A DNA stretch of 64,000 nt, from positions 5,804,419 to 5,868,418 of the forward strand of contig WARS01000036.1 of the NCBI GenBank assembly GCA_008933995.1. Direction: 5' to 3'. The first letter of the stretch is position 1. Every line of letters begins with the position of its first letter. A program made the translations under genes and the position numbers. The stretch comes from Datnioides undecimradiatus. Taxonomy: Eukaryota > Chordata > Actinopteri > Lobotiformes > Datnioididae. Positions 1 to 13,769 of this stretch are shown piece by piece. The notes under the pieces are model-generated. The model made no database searches. It was not told the origin of the DNA and saw only the letters and a list, made by a program, of their open reading frames with translations.

Positions 1-532
1 ATGCAAGATTCTCCTGTGTCATTAGGCCAAACATGAAGAAGAAGGAGACTTTGTCGGGCATGCTTTCTTTCTTGAGGAAGCTGCCACACTGATGAGCAAA
101 ATAACTTTCAATATCCCTTTTTCCTTTCAAGTGTATACGTTTTGTTTGCAGTCCAGTATCTTGTTGGAGCTGTCTCTTTTCTCCCCAGACTCCCTCGAGC
201 AAAAGATTACAAAGAGACAGAATTAACATCCAATCAACATGGCTACAAATGCCTTGTTGTCCCAGATTATTCCTGTATTATGCAGCCCTGTCTACAACCA
301 AAGCTTTCAAAGCTTAAGGGAACAAAGTTTGCTTTGAAAAGCCACACAGGAGCCCACATATATACAAAATACATGCTCATAGAAAGTTACAAACTTTTTA
401 TCTCTTTCACTCTCGCAGCCTTTTCTCGTAAACTCAAACTGCCCTCACCTATCGTCTCCTCTCCTCACTTCTCTAACTTCTTTTATCTCTACCGCTCTCT
501 CTCTCTTTTCCACACATGCTTACACACTCCAG

Positions 533-558
533 CACACACACACACACACACACACACA
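533..558. repeat. (CA)13 microsatellite
   Basis: An uninterrupted CA dinucleotide run. Confidence 0.95.
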
Positions 559-3500
559 TTCACACCTCTGGTGGGGTGGGGTTCTTTATTTCATTAACAG
601 CCGCTTGCACGCCAAAATTCATTATGCCAACCTTCTGTTCTCGTGCACCCAAGCATGCCAGCTAACGTGCGGAACAAATTTCTCCCCCCTCCTCGTTTCA
701 CCCTTCCTCCCTCACTCTCCTCCCCCACTCCTGCTAATAAGTATGTTTAGGATGTGATTCACCTGCATCAAAGGCTCCCTGTGAAGGGGCCCGCTTTGTA
801 TCGCTGGTCCATGATTAGTCATAACTGTCAAAGCCCTCGGTGTTTCCCTCTGCTTCTGTGCTTTGAAGCCAACAGGTGGTTGTATCCGAAATGCAAATAA
901 TGCAGATATCGTTACATCCTCTCGTGTCTCTTGGCTCTGAGAGAATGTGATAGCGCAGTGCTGATGGTGCTTCTTTGTGAAACGTAACTGTATGGAGTCG
1001 CTGCTTAAAATGAGCTGTTTAATTCTCTTTTATCTGAGCAGGAGAACTTGTTGTCTGTGGCATTAATTTTACACTGGGCTTTTTGTGAATTATACATGCA
1101 CAAAGAGATGTTAAGATGGCTACTATTATGATACTCGAGGGCGAGGTGTCCAAACTTTTTCCCTGAACTTACTGGTGGGTCACAAGCCAAACATATCCAA
1201 AGCCCTAAGTTCCCTCACTTGACCGACCTTCTGCACAAGATGTTTCTCAGATTGTATAAAATAATCAATAATTACAGATTAGCAATATATTTAAAGAGCA
1301 TTTTACTGATTGAAAAACATTACCAGAGATTGATATCATATATATTTATATATCTACTGCAAGCATATGAGAGGCCCATAATTGAAATCTATAGGTGGGC
1401 CAGCTTAATAAATAAAGGCATGTGTCAGTGACTAGCACTTGCTCCTCTTGTCCAATCTGATTGTGAAAAGATCTTTAGCAAAGATATATGTGGTTATTAC
1501 CTCTCAAAAGAAAAAAATGCTTCTTTTGTTAAATCTGAATCTTGAGAGTCTGCCCCAAAGATTTGCCCACTACTGTCAATACCACCAAATCTGTTGCCAT
1601 GGAAATTGATAGGGTGGTACCTTGGGTTCAGCTGTGTTGTGACAAGTTATTCTGAGTGGAATAAAAAGATGCTTTGTCTTGAAACAAAGCGTTGGCTTAG
1701 GAGAGGTTTCCAGCCCTGTGGGACTTGCCTTATTTATGAGACACCAGTGAACACGCTGCCGCAGAATGAAACAGCTAAACGTGACTGCCACTCAGCGTCA
1801 CGAAGGATGCAAACCGTGTGATGGGAATGCAGGGGACGGACCCGAATGTAAATGGCTGAGGCAGTGCGTCACACAGTTTGTAGATTCAGTAATCAAAACT
1901 GAAAAGATAAAAAGGCCTAATGAATATGGATGCAGGGAACGGTCAAAAGTATGGACAAATTGGTATCTATGGTGGAGAGAGTGGCTAACTATGGAATGCG
2001 ATGCTGGAGATGGGCAGGGAATGGGTCCATTTGTTAGGTTTCTCTGAGACAGTCTCTCAGACTGAAGTGGACCAGATGAAATGCTGAAAGAATGACGAAT
2101 GTACCCACTTTTTGTGTGCACACATTTTTAGGGTTTTTTAGAATCAGACTGATGGGGCCAAAGAAGATGTTAGCGTTACAGTAAAAGTCAAAACAAGGTG
2201 ACACTACTCGGCCACACTCACAGCTCCTCACGCTTGATCTGTGTCCCTGTTCACATCTCGTGCTCTTGACTCTCATTTGCCCTCATGTTTCTCCTCATCC
2301 ATTTTTTTCTTTCTATGTGCCATTCCACCCTGTGCTACTTCTCTAGATATTACACTTAACCTCTTTCACAAATATATTGCCTTTTTGTTTCTGGTCTACG
2401 CAGCAACACTGGTGAGGCAGTTCTGTGGTAGTGTGTGTGTGAGCCGGGTTCTGTAGGGTTGTAATTGCTGGTTGATTTGTGGTCAGAGAGGGTCAGACAT
2501 CCTGGAGGGAACATGTCAGGCTTTTAAAAGCAGAGAAAGAGAACCCAGCCCTGCACCCGTTTAACCTAGAGCACCTCCAGGGAGGTCAAAGCACTCAATC
2601 AGCTCCACTACTTTTATTAGCTTAGGATTCAATGTAAAATACTAGCAAGACTGTGGCTGTTGTGTCTAGTCTGTTGCATGTGTGCGCTTCTGTTTACATT
2701 AACTATTAATTATCAGTGCACAAGAGCACAAAGAGGAACTGGTATATGGGGATGTAGAGCTGAATACCACAAATCGTGATCCTGGTATTTAAACAGCAGT
2801 TCATGCCAAATTTTCTCCTTCTTCCCGGGACTATTATCTGTGGGAACCCAGGCTTTTGAGCGTGTGTACATTCACTCACTGAAGAAGCCATATGCACTGA
2901 AACAAAAACGCCTTCCCCAAACCTCATTAACGCTAATACACCACTTTCGTAGCCAAATACTGAAGTCTGACCTTGACACACTGTTATTACAGTATATAAG
3001 TGGATCATCTTTTCAGAAGGAGTTGTTGCTTCTAGTTGCTCTTCACGCTAAAATGGCAGCCTCTCTCTCAGCTGTGTGGAAAAATACTTTTTGCATCGCT
3101 TCTGCAGCTGCAAACATGTACCTGCAGCCTAATCTGTGCAAAAATCAGAGTGCTGGAGCAGCATTTTCAGTGAGTGGAGCGTGGCATGCAGGAGGTAGAC
3201 CCAACATTACAATTTCTGAAAGTCCAAGAAAAATAATTTCATGCCTCAATCCACTGAAACATTACGCCAAAATTGGCAGCAACATCTGTTCCTCCTCTGC
3301 CACTGCACGCAGTCATAACCTCAGGTCAGCACAAAGATGGTCATCAGCTACAATATAACCGTTTATCTTAAGACTACACAATCTAATGAATATGTGAGGA
3401 TAATATTTAAAATATGCATTCTAATAAGATATTCTAGTTTAAGAAAAGGACATACAAATGTATTTTTCAACCCTTGTGTGGTGCTGATATCTGCAAAGTA

Positions 3501-4055
3501 AGGATGCGTCTCTTTATCACTTTGTTTCATTTTTACTGCAATGAGATAAAACATTTTAGTTTTTAGAAACACAAAACTAAAAGAACATCGCATTGACAGT
3601 CAGCTCTTCGGCTTGCGGCTAAATGGCCCCCGCTGTAGCTGGTCCCACAACCACGGTGAAGTAATGAGAAATTAGGAGTCGGGGACACAAAGGACGTGCT
3701 GGGGGAAGTGATGGATTCGGTCCAGATGGTCACCAGCGCAGGCAGGACAGCGGGAGCTCTGTTAACACTTTTCGACACTACTGCAAACAGGAGCACAGCA
3801 GAAACGGTTACAATACTAACAATGAACCCCGTCACTCCTCTCTGTGTGATCTTTATTCGGCCACATGTTTCTCCTGAAAATATAAGAATATGATCAACGA
3901 CAGAGATTCGCAAACAATAGACTGTACGTGTCTTTAGCAGATTCATGTTTTACTTGGGAATCACAGTCCAAACCTTTTGGCAGATGCTGTGGCAGTCTCA
4001 GCTGCGAAGGTCGGTCTTGCCATCACTTTTTCACTCCTAACTGATAGCACGGAAC

Positions 4056-4098
4056 TTTCTTCACACACGTGCGGTTCCAGTGCGCGTGTGTGAAGAAA
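4056..4098. repeat. Inverted repeat / hairpin, 17-bp stem
   Basis: The arms tttcttcacacacgtgc (4056-4072) and gcgcgtgtgtgaagaaa (4082-4098) pair over 17 positions with a single G-U wobble around the 9-nt loop ggttccagt. It lies in a locally GC- and CpG-richer patch. Function is unknown; the stem is short for a microRNA precursor. Confidence 0.8.
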
Positions 4099-4457
4099 TG
4101 GTGCGTCTGACACACGTCTGAAGAGCTGCTGGTGTCCGTGCTTCTACGTCAAGGAGCAGAGGAATGTGGTGATGGAGGCCGTCCCGTTCACTCCAGGACC
4201 AGCAGAGTCTAATGGCTTCTCATCAATTCCTCCTGTCTGGGGAAGTGTGTGTCATGACTCCTGTAACTACTTCTGACAAGAGTGATGAAGCACTTGTTAA
4301 AGTTGTAAGATTCTGCTGGAGTTTGAAACCTTTTGATATAAATCTGTGTAGAGGGAGATGGACAGAGACCGTGAGCGAGGGCCAAACAGAGGAGGGGATG
4401 AGTGAAAAGGCAAGACAAAGAGCAGCTATGGTTTAGACATGACAGATCGGCCAGAAT

Positions 4458-4500
4458 GGAGAGAGCAAGAGAGAGAGGGAGAGAGAGAGAGGAGGGGGGA
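4458..4500. repeat. (GA)n purine-rich simple repeat
   Basis: A near-continuous GA run on the + strand (gagagagaga with few interruptions) ending in a G-rich stretch. Confidence 0.85.
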
Positions 4501-7500
4501 AGTGAGAGAAGCTAATGATCTCCATCTGTCTTAGAAAGCTGGGAGAGAAGAGCATCGTTAGGCTTTTGGAATAAGGGGAAAGCAAACAAACACATGATTT
4601 GCAGATCCCACCCTGGCACTGTGTTATGTGACTGGCATCGTTTGAGTCAGCTGGTAAAACGCAGCTCAGAGACGGTTGAGACCATCAGTTGTGTCACGCT
4701 AATGATCACCGCTCTCCAATAAGAGAGTCTGCGTAGCAAAATATTTGTAATTTTGGTATGGAGGCTTTTCATATGTGTGTACAGTACCTACGTTAATGTA
4801 TGTTTGTGTATTGAGTTTCAAGTGTTTTGAGTGTCCATCGTGATCTCAGCTGAGACCCCTGAATCTCTAATTAGAATTTGGCGCAGTGTCGACACACTCT
4901 ATAGTGGCTCTTACATCAGTGAGAGGGAGTGTGACCATTAGTGTGGCCACTCATGATAGAACAAAGTACTTGTTTGAGTCTGGCGATGACAAAACCCTCT
5001 CTTCTGCTTTCTCTATAGATTTTTTTTTTTAACTCTGTATACTGTTTAAAGCCAAGATTAAATTTAAAAAATGCAATTTTAACCCTTGTAAATCACATCC
5101 CTGGTGGTATGGTGCAAGTATTTAAAAATCTAAATCTACTTTGCAAAAAGTATTAAAAAAATCTCCACAATCCTGTAGCAAAATTTAACGTGTGCTTGAT
5201 GTAAGCCTAAACCGTCCATTTTCAAACCTTATTATATTAAACAGTATTCTGACTTTTACCTGTTAATCAGTCTTCAGCTTTTAGTGGCACAGAGCTGAGA
5301 TACATACATTCATGCATTATCCAGCTCCCTGACCTATTTCACTCGGAAATACATGAGAATTTGGAAGCTACATAATCTCAAACTGAGCTCCGCGGAAGAT
5401 CTCCAAATTAAACAACAAACTGCATCATGTCCCTGCCCCCTCAGTCGACACAGAACTGTTGTCGGATTCTTTTGCCAGGATCGTTCGTCTGTGTCATCAC
5501 TGCTGGTCAATAAATCTGTTTCATTGTGTGAGAATGTTGAGGTTTTGGATGGATTTAGACACAGAAATGGCTTTCCAAGGGTTAGCCAAACATCCTGATC
5601 AGGGTTAAAATTACTACCCAGCGTGATTTACTTTATCACAGTTAGGAAATGATTGTGGACATGATGAAAGAAACCAGCATTGATCGTCTGCTGGAGATTG
5701 GGAACAAACTGCCGTCTCTTGTGTGAAACTCAATAATGTTTTGTCTGCCTTTCTATCCACCTTTGTCACTTTGAAACCTGTAACTCTGTCACCTAACTTA
5801 GCTGCCGTCATAACTCCTACAGGCTCTAGAGTGTTTTGCCACTCGAAACGCTGTAAATGTGTAGTTTTGGAGCACTGACTGAAGCAAGTGATGCTGTCAT
5901 ACTTCCTGTAAGGAGAGTTGCTTGAAGTCAGCTTTACTTTCGCAAGCATCTCTCTGTACGTAGGAGTTACTGTATGAAACATTTGACTGAGATGAGAAAG
6001 ACAACAAATGTGTTATGTAAGGAAGAAATGCAGCAATTCAATCGACAAAACGTTCTGTGTTGCAGGCGAATTTAAGATGACTCTTGACTGTTCAGCTGCC
6101 GCGTCTTAAGTCCATTTCAGATGAAATCAAACTCTTTTAAGCTCAGAGGCCAGTTGTTTCTCTCTTCCTGTTCCTCAGCTACATTCCTCTTAATGGAAGT
6201 TGCCTGTTAGCTGCCTTGTCCTCATCAGCTAGTCCAGCATCGCCACATGTTTTACCTGAGCAAGATCCATCTTGCTTGTCTGCCTTATCGAAAAGAACCA
6301 ACAGGGTGCCAATTGACAGGTAAGCCGCTCTGTGAGAAATGTAAAAATCATTTGGTTTACTGAGAGAATTGGCTCTGCTGACAAACACCGCTCACTGGTT
6401 TAACAGTAATGCATTCCCTTTGTTCACTTGTCTAAAGCTGGTTTTACTTCTATTTTAAATGATTATTCCCGCAGAAGGATGGCGCTTTAGAGTATTGAAC
6501 AAACACATGCACAGTTTGATGTAAAGTATTTACTTTCATTTCCAATTTGAGTGATGCCCGAGGAGAGATAGGCACCGCTGGTGTCTGCTTAGCCGCAGGA
6601 ACACGTTATTAGCATGTGTGGGGAACCTATAGAAGAATAAACCATTAAAAGAGGTCACTGTGGCATCCTTGCAACATTCAAACCACACATTTTGACAGCA
6701 ATATGTCAAACAACGTGACAACAACCCACAGCAATTATGAAAAGTGCCACTTTTGCTTGAAATTGCATTGACATTTTTTTTGTAACACACTGGAAATGCA
6801 GAATACTGTTTCAATCCTGTAATGATTTTCTAATAATAATAGTATGTAACGCAAAGGTTTCACACAGCTTATATTTTCTTTTTTCAGCTGTGCAATGTAT
6901 CAAAATGCTTTACTAATTAGATGTGGATCTTCAGTCTCGTTCATGTTGTGGATGACATGAAGTTTCATTAATTTTAAATTTTATTTGACTAGATAAAGGT
7001 CTTGTTGCAATTAATGTTCCTTGTTCAAAAGAGATTTGGCGGCAGAGGATGTCAGCATAAAACATCAGTGCAGCAATAGATACAAACAACATAGATAGAC
7101 CAACAACTGTCACTCACAACAAAAAGAGTAGTCAGAATATCTCGAAGATGATTAAAGCTGAATTAATCTAAACATAGCAGTCATTTGGTGTAACACAATT
7201 AAAAAAAGGCTTAGGAACAACACAAATGTAACCTCCTTTGTAATGTAATGTAACCTACTTGCTGCAAGGAAGCATGGATGACTGAAATGTGTGCAGTTCT
7301 CTTTTGTATGTGCAAAAACAGAAACCTAAGACCATGAAATTGAGGTCCAGCACTGAATCTGTCTGACCTAATGCAGAATATAACATATTATTCAGATGAT
7401 AGTTATGTCACTGCCGTGCAGTTAAGTCGAGTTCTTTGCATTCCTCTAGTTACTGCATTTTAACTCAAGGCTGACGGCTGACATACCATCTTACAGGGCG

Positions 7501-10500
7501 AACATGATAATTCAGCAGTTTATTATAAAAATTCTGTGTATTTGAAATGTATTATATCACGATAGTTCCCTTGAGATACATCGTCGCATTTTCACACTAT
7601 TAGTACGAGCCACAAGATCCAAATCCAGCTGACACATACACACAACCACACACACACGACTTCCGTCACTCAGTGTTGTTAACCTGTCCAGTGACAGTGA
7701 AATACACAAGATAAGCTAATCCACATGTCAAGCAGAGCCCACTGGAGTGAAAGTGAAGATAAGTAGACTTTGCATGTTGTAACTGTGCACATTTATCACA
7801 GAGTTATTGCACACAGATGAGAAGGTGCAGTGGATCCTGTGAGCTGCTGAGGTTGCTGTGGAGACGGGTCAAAGGGAGCTGATGGAGCAGATGGCGGTGA
7901 GGCGACCCTGCAGTCTGCCTATCTGTTCCCCTGTTACTTCATGTAAATCTCAGCCCTATAGGCGTCACCTCAGGTAAAGCTTACTGGCACTACCAGTGTG
8001 TTTACACACCTGGACAGACCTGAGGCTGGTATACACATACACACACACCCTTCCAGCGGGATTATACACTGTGCGTGCTGGTTTGTAATGTGCCAGGACT
8101 GTGTTAATCCTGTCCCTCAGGTGTGCATCCACCTGCTTTGGCTCTCCCCTGCAGTTGACTGGGTCAGTCTTGTCCTCCTGCTCTGACCGAGTAACAGAAT
8201 GGACACCAGGCCACTCGGGCTTGCCTCTGAACAGCCCACAGAGATCGGCACTGATTAGAGAGCTAATCCTCTTTCATTGCCTACTGTAGGACTAGCTGTC
8301 GGATGGTTTGATGGTCAGTATCTGCGTGTGTCGAGTGCCCCATGCTTTCTGTTATCTGGGGCTGACAGGAAGGTGTGTGCGCTGTCCACGCCTGTTTGAC
8401 TGCGCGTGCATGTTTGCAAGGATCAGCAACATATGTGTACGAGACCTCGTACAAATGTTTGCAAGTGTTCTTCTGTGTGTGTAGTGTAGTGTGTGCACAG
8501 TCGCTACACCAGGTAGCCAAGGTGTATGCTGATGTTGCACACCGGCAGACGTTTAGCACTGACCTGCATTATTAAAGGTCTACATGCCGTCTCTGAGCTA
8601 AGCCATAATGGAGGAACAGTGTAGTGTACACTGACTATTGGGGAACACTAAAGTCCACAGTGATATTATCCAAGATATACTGAACAAACCCACACGTACT
8701 GTACATGCTGCCAGGGAGAGGCCAGGGCAATAAGCTGGCTTGAGTGCACAGGAAAAGAAGCTAAGGAAAAGAGGAAGAGGTTTACTGAAAGGTAAAAAAG
8801 AGTGCGGTGGGGCCAATTCTGGGACAGTGACAAAGGGATGGAAAGATGACAGTCGGGGAGAAAGGGACATGCTTCTTAGTGAGTTAGAATTAAAGAAAAT
8901 ATCACTCTGTGCTACAGTGAGAGAGGTTAAGAACAGAGCAGAGTCAGAGACAGATGAAAAGAGTGAGCTGTTGAGCTCAGAGCGGGCACAAAGCAGACCA
9001 TGCTAAGCTACACCCACACAGACTGTTGATGTGTTGATACTTCATCAGCTGCATGGTTGAGGCTGGAGTCTCTCAGACTCTCAGGTTCTCCCCATCAAGT
9101 TCTCCTCCTTTTCATCCACTTTATTTGCGTCTTCTTCCGCCTTTATCTCCTCCACCCCTCTCCGTCCTCTTTTATCACTGCTCCTCGCCGGCTCTTCCAC
9201 TTCATCTTTGTTTCCTTCCACTTCATATCCATTCAAGGTCCCAGAAGCAGTAAGGTTTGGCGCTCGCTCATAAAACAAACACAGACAGACACGCACTACT
9301 TGTGCTGCGCCCGCCCATTTCTTCATTCTCGTTTGAACTTTGAATTACATCACAGACGCACGCATCCTGACACGCTCTGTTTTTATGTATCCTCAAAGGC
9401 ACATAACCCTGTGAAGATCACAAACCTGCAAACGTGTGCTTTCTCTCTCACACCTTTTTCTTGGCAATTGTAGTTGCCTGCGTTCGTTCAGTACTTTCAT
9501 GTGAACATGCATGAGTGCACACGCTCATGCCCACCCTCGCAGGGGATTAAAACATGCAGACATGCATTCTCACAAGTTTATGCATCGACACAGTTCCCTC
9601 CTGTGCTCATTATGGTGGGCTCACTGGGTTTTATGATGTCTTGTTGCCCGACTTTATTGGACGTTCAAAGATCATAGAACATTTTTCCACTCTGCCTTGT
9701 GGATCTTGGTCTTTGCTCCTTGTGCGAGGTGTTCAGGCACTTCAAACTGCAACAAAAGGTGGTCAGGTGAAAGGAGAAGCGCAAACATGTAGGACTGAGG
9801 AAACGCAAAGACACTTGGTGGTAAAGTTTGGTGGTAAAAGTGACTTTGCAACGAATAATGATGTCTCAGAGCCACGTCACTCAGCCGCCACTTCGGTTAC
9901 ATCAAAAACACTAACAAATAAACAATAAACAATCATAATGAGCCGGTATGGTACGGATCAAAAATATCTTTCCCTGTGGATAAAGCAGGAACATCGGTAA
10001 ATTAGTCTGCATTGATCTGTACAAATGAACGTGATTTGTGAGTATCTGTTGTCCAGGGCTGCTTCGTGCTGTATGAAAAGCTTCTCCTCCAATTCATTAA
10101 ATCCCCGAAGCCACCTGAAGGCAGCAGGACACACGTCTTCAAATCTGCAGCCTCCAATTTGAGAAGTGCCGGGACGGAGAGCGCCATTATGTACGACATC
10201 CACTGTGTTTACCTTCGTTAAATAACGCGCAAACGGCATCAAGCTACTACAAAATAAATCCATACACCTCAGCACACATCAGGCCGGTGTGTGAGTCAGT
10301 ATTCCGCCGTTTATGTGGGAGATGTCAGATTAAAGGGGCTCATTAATCCTCTGCGTCACAGCCTCCTTTCCAATTAAACAGAAATCAGCACTTCATGGTT
10401 TATTCTTGAAATCAAGTATGAAGCACACTGCTGTATCACATTTTAAGATATGATGTAACCATTCACAATGAGAAGTAAAGTAGAACGGAAACAGAGTCAG

Positions 10501-11560
10501 ATTGATGCAATTTGAGTATAATTTCTAACATCATTGTACTAATGAACTGTTAGCTGTAACTGGCTGAGCGTTAGATTCATTAATCACCACACCTTCTGAC
10601 CTATATTCACCTTCAGCTAGGCCTTAACAACTTTATGCTACATGAACCATGATATGACAGTTTTGCACATGTGGTTGAAACCATGTGATTAAAACAGGGA
10701 CTGATACTTATCACAGATCCCCATGGATTGCAAGGAGAGATGACTGGGCAAGTTGTGCGTGTAGTGTGTGACAGGGGTGTATTTGTATGTACATGTAACA
10801 TCAGTTCTGCCGGTACTATGTCCGCCTTATCAGTGTAATCGCTTTCATTTATTGTAATTAAATCTAGAGAGAAAGTCATTGTTGTCAGTTCGACAGTAAA
10901 GTGAAGACAAGAAGTGAACACACTCCATGAATCCGAAGATGAATTTCATTTGTGTGCGTCTGCGGACGTGCATGGATGCATACAAGAGTGTCGAGTGTTT
11001 TCGCTGTTTCCGCTCAACTCTGAGCCGAAGGGAAAACACGTCAAATCATGAGGCCACTTCTGACGCTTCTGCCACCCTCCTTGCTTCCTGCTCACTATTC
11101 TTTAAAACAATACACCCATAAAAAGACTCCTCATTCATTTCAAACACTCTTCACATTCTCTTACTGCGTAATTGAACCTCTTACTGTGAATACAATGCAA
11201 GTTGTTCCGTCAACCTGTGCAAAACACAATCCTTGTTAAGAGTGTGGGGAAAAAAATAAATTAAGACGGTCTTAATGAGGATTCTTTTTAAGAAGGGAGT
11301 AATACATTGCTTCATCTCCGTGGAGCCACATGCTTCCTGAGCATTTGTTTTTGCTGCCACTTGAAGGCTGACTCGAGAGGCTGCTTTGGCTAATTGATGT
11401 TGAGTTATCGTAAAAGGTGAAGTTTGTGAGGAGGGGAAGCCTTCATGAGGAGACACCTGTAGGGTTACTGGACTGAGCAACGGCATTTAAAAGGGGCAAA
11501 GATTCGTGGTCACACACTCATGAGGACATGAACACACAGGCACACATTCACACACATCTA

Positions 11561-11577
11561 CACACACACACACACAC
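11561..11577. repeat. (CA)n microsatellite
   Basis: A short CA run within a wider CA-rich stretch starting near 11530. Confidence 0.8.
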
Positions 11578-12678
11578 TTGCTGAGAGGGCAGAATCATGG
11601 TAAACATCCTGTAATCAATAACACATTTTCTCAGTCTGTTCCCTTCACTCTGTGTCGCTGTTCCTGTCTCTGTGTCACTCTCTCTCTTCCCTCCTCTTTC
11701 TTTTGTCAGACTCGTCTTTAATTGGTCTCCATGTTGTACTTATTAGGTAATGAATTGTTAAATGTAGTTCCCATTGGTTGGCTAACATGTTCTGCAAATG
11801 AGCAAGGAACTGACATGTGGGGACTGGCTTTTAATTTCCTCTTTCTTCTTCGCTCACAAAGATATGGGTTATTGAGCCCCCCCACAGCTGGAATCCTACT
11901 TTGAACAGCTTGATCACTGCCATGTTTCATCATCGGCTGCTTAATCGGAAGAGCTCGACTGGCCGGCTGGCCAAAGGGGGCCAATTGTTCTCCCTTTTCG
12001 TGATGATAGCCATTTGACAGCGCCGGTGACTGTGATGCGGGAACCTGTCTGGACATATTTGTGGGGTAGAATGCACACTCCTGTTGCTTTGATGTATTTC
12101 AGCTTTGCCAGAGGCAGGGCTCTTAGAGAGAGAGCACAACAGTGGTGGACAGTAGGGGAGCGTGATGTGGTTTAGGATGAATATAACTGCTTTTATTAGC
12201 TTCCTCTGGATGACACCATTCAGCTCCCTGCTCAGCTTCTCTCATGTGGGAAATGGTCGGGTCTGGAATTGAATTCTGTATACTCTGAGGTGACTTTATA
12301 AGGGAATCATACAGGATGGTTATTGCACCATCAGGAATGTAATGAAACTGGCTCAAAGGTGACAACTGTACAGAGGAAGGTCACTGTTAATATATGGTGA
12401 TCTCCTGCAGTACAATATAGGAGTCTGCCAGCCGTAGAGGAGAACCGAGACTTTACTAGTCAGGCTTAGCAGTCTTGGGAGACTCAGAAGGACTTTGTGT
12501 TTGCTCAAGTCTCCGTCCTTCTATTTTTGCTTTTCTTCTCGGGCTTGACTGCCTTTGTTGGTAAAAATACTGAAAAACCTTTGGGAGCCAATTTCCTGAG
12601 ACCAGAGGACAATGCAGTCCTGTGTGTTCACAACTTCACGTGTGTGTGTCCATGCGTCCATGCTTGATGTGTGCTTGA

Positions 12679-12696
12679 TGTGTGTGTGTGTGTGTG
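12679..12696. repeat. (TG)9 microsatellite
   Basis: An uninterrupted TG run, preceded by a direct repeat of tgtgcttgatg (about 12668-12680). Confidence 0.9.
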
Positions 12697-12824
12697 CATG
12701 TGTATGAGAATGTCCAACACTTTGACTATATAAGTGCTATGTAAGTTTATAATTGCATGTGCCAGTAATTATCCATTTGATTTGTTCTTATTTTCACCTC
12801 TGTCACTAATTTGCTGACAGCATA

Positions 12825-12852
12825 TCTCTCTCTCTGTCTCTCTCTCTCTCTT
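12825..12852. repeat. (CT)n simple repeat
   Basis: A CT run with one interruption (tctctctctctgtctctctctctctctt pattern). Confidence 0.85.
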
Positions 12853-13769
12853 GCATATCCCCCACACCCTCCCCCACAAACTGAATGACTAACAGAAAAA
12901 GCCCAGTGATCCAAGTATCTCAGCTCTATCCTTAATTCATTAATTTGCTGTTTCCCTACAGTCAGTCACCCAGAATAATCCATCTGGAAAGTCCAGTGAG
13001 CTTTTCCGCCACCAAGCAGAAATAGGATTGTGGATGACTGATCACAAAGCTTATATCCACAGAGTCCCATTCTGTGTTAATGTATCCACATGTACTGGAG
13101 GCATGCATAGACACACACAGACATGCAAACACACATGCATACATACAGTGTGTCTACTCAACAGCACTTGAAGCTTACTCACAGTGAAGCATCTCCTGCT
13201 CTGAAACTTTACACATGACACACAGCATGCTACGAATTTCATACAAATGGGCCCAAGCAGATGTTCAGTCATTTCCTCTCTACATGTTTCAAGTTCCTTA
13301 ATGTTATATGTGTACCATACATCATCAAGTTAAAAGAATACAGGCCAACTGTGGTGCGGTTAAAGAGTTTACTGAGATACTGAGTGTCACCTTCTGAAAT
13401 TAATTCAGCCTGGTTTGCTGCAGAGAATAGACAATGCCTCTGCCCTGAGGGTTTTCAGACATCAATGTTTTAAAGGTGAATCATTGATCCTAGGGCATAA
13501 AATTTGCACAAGCTTACCAGGCAGCTGGTCTGATATCCTATTGGTGGACTACTGGTCTTTTTTTTTCCCGCACTCAGAAAGCCCAGCACTAAACCTGGAC
13601 ACTCTGGTCCCCTGAAGACGCAGATTCACCCAGCACGTCATAACCACACAGTATCAATGAGGAAGCACTGGCTTTAGACAGTTTTGCAAACTTTAACTAA
13701 TTCCCCAACTAGCAAAGCTGCAGCTTCTACAACTTTTAATGCTCATAACTTGTACTCAAACTTTAATTT

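Noticed and set aside
4021..4150. Minus-strand Cys-containing peptide (..CQTHHFFTHAHWNRTC..) as an upstream exon for the membrane frame at 3563-3873
   Set aside because: It looked like part of a cysteine-rich receptor domain, but its reading phase does not match the phase required at the 3873 acceptor by any reasonable donor, and part of it is simply the hairpin at 4056-4098.
9057..9473. 138-codon + strand open frame
   Set aside because: It comes from a C/T-rich stretch with no domain and a Leu/Phe/His-biased composition; an overlapping frame is open for the same compositional reason.
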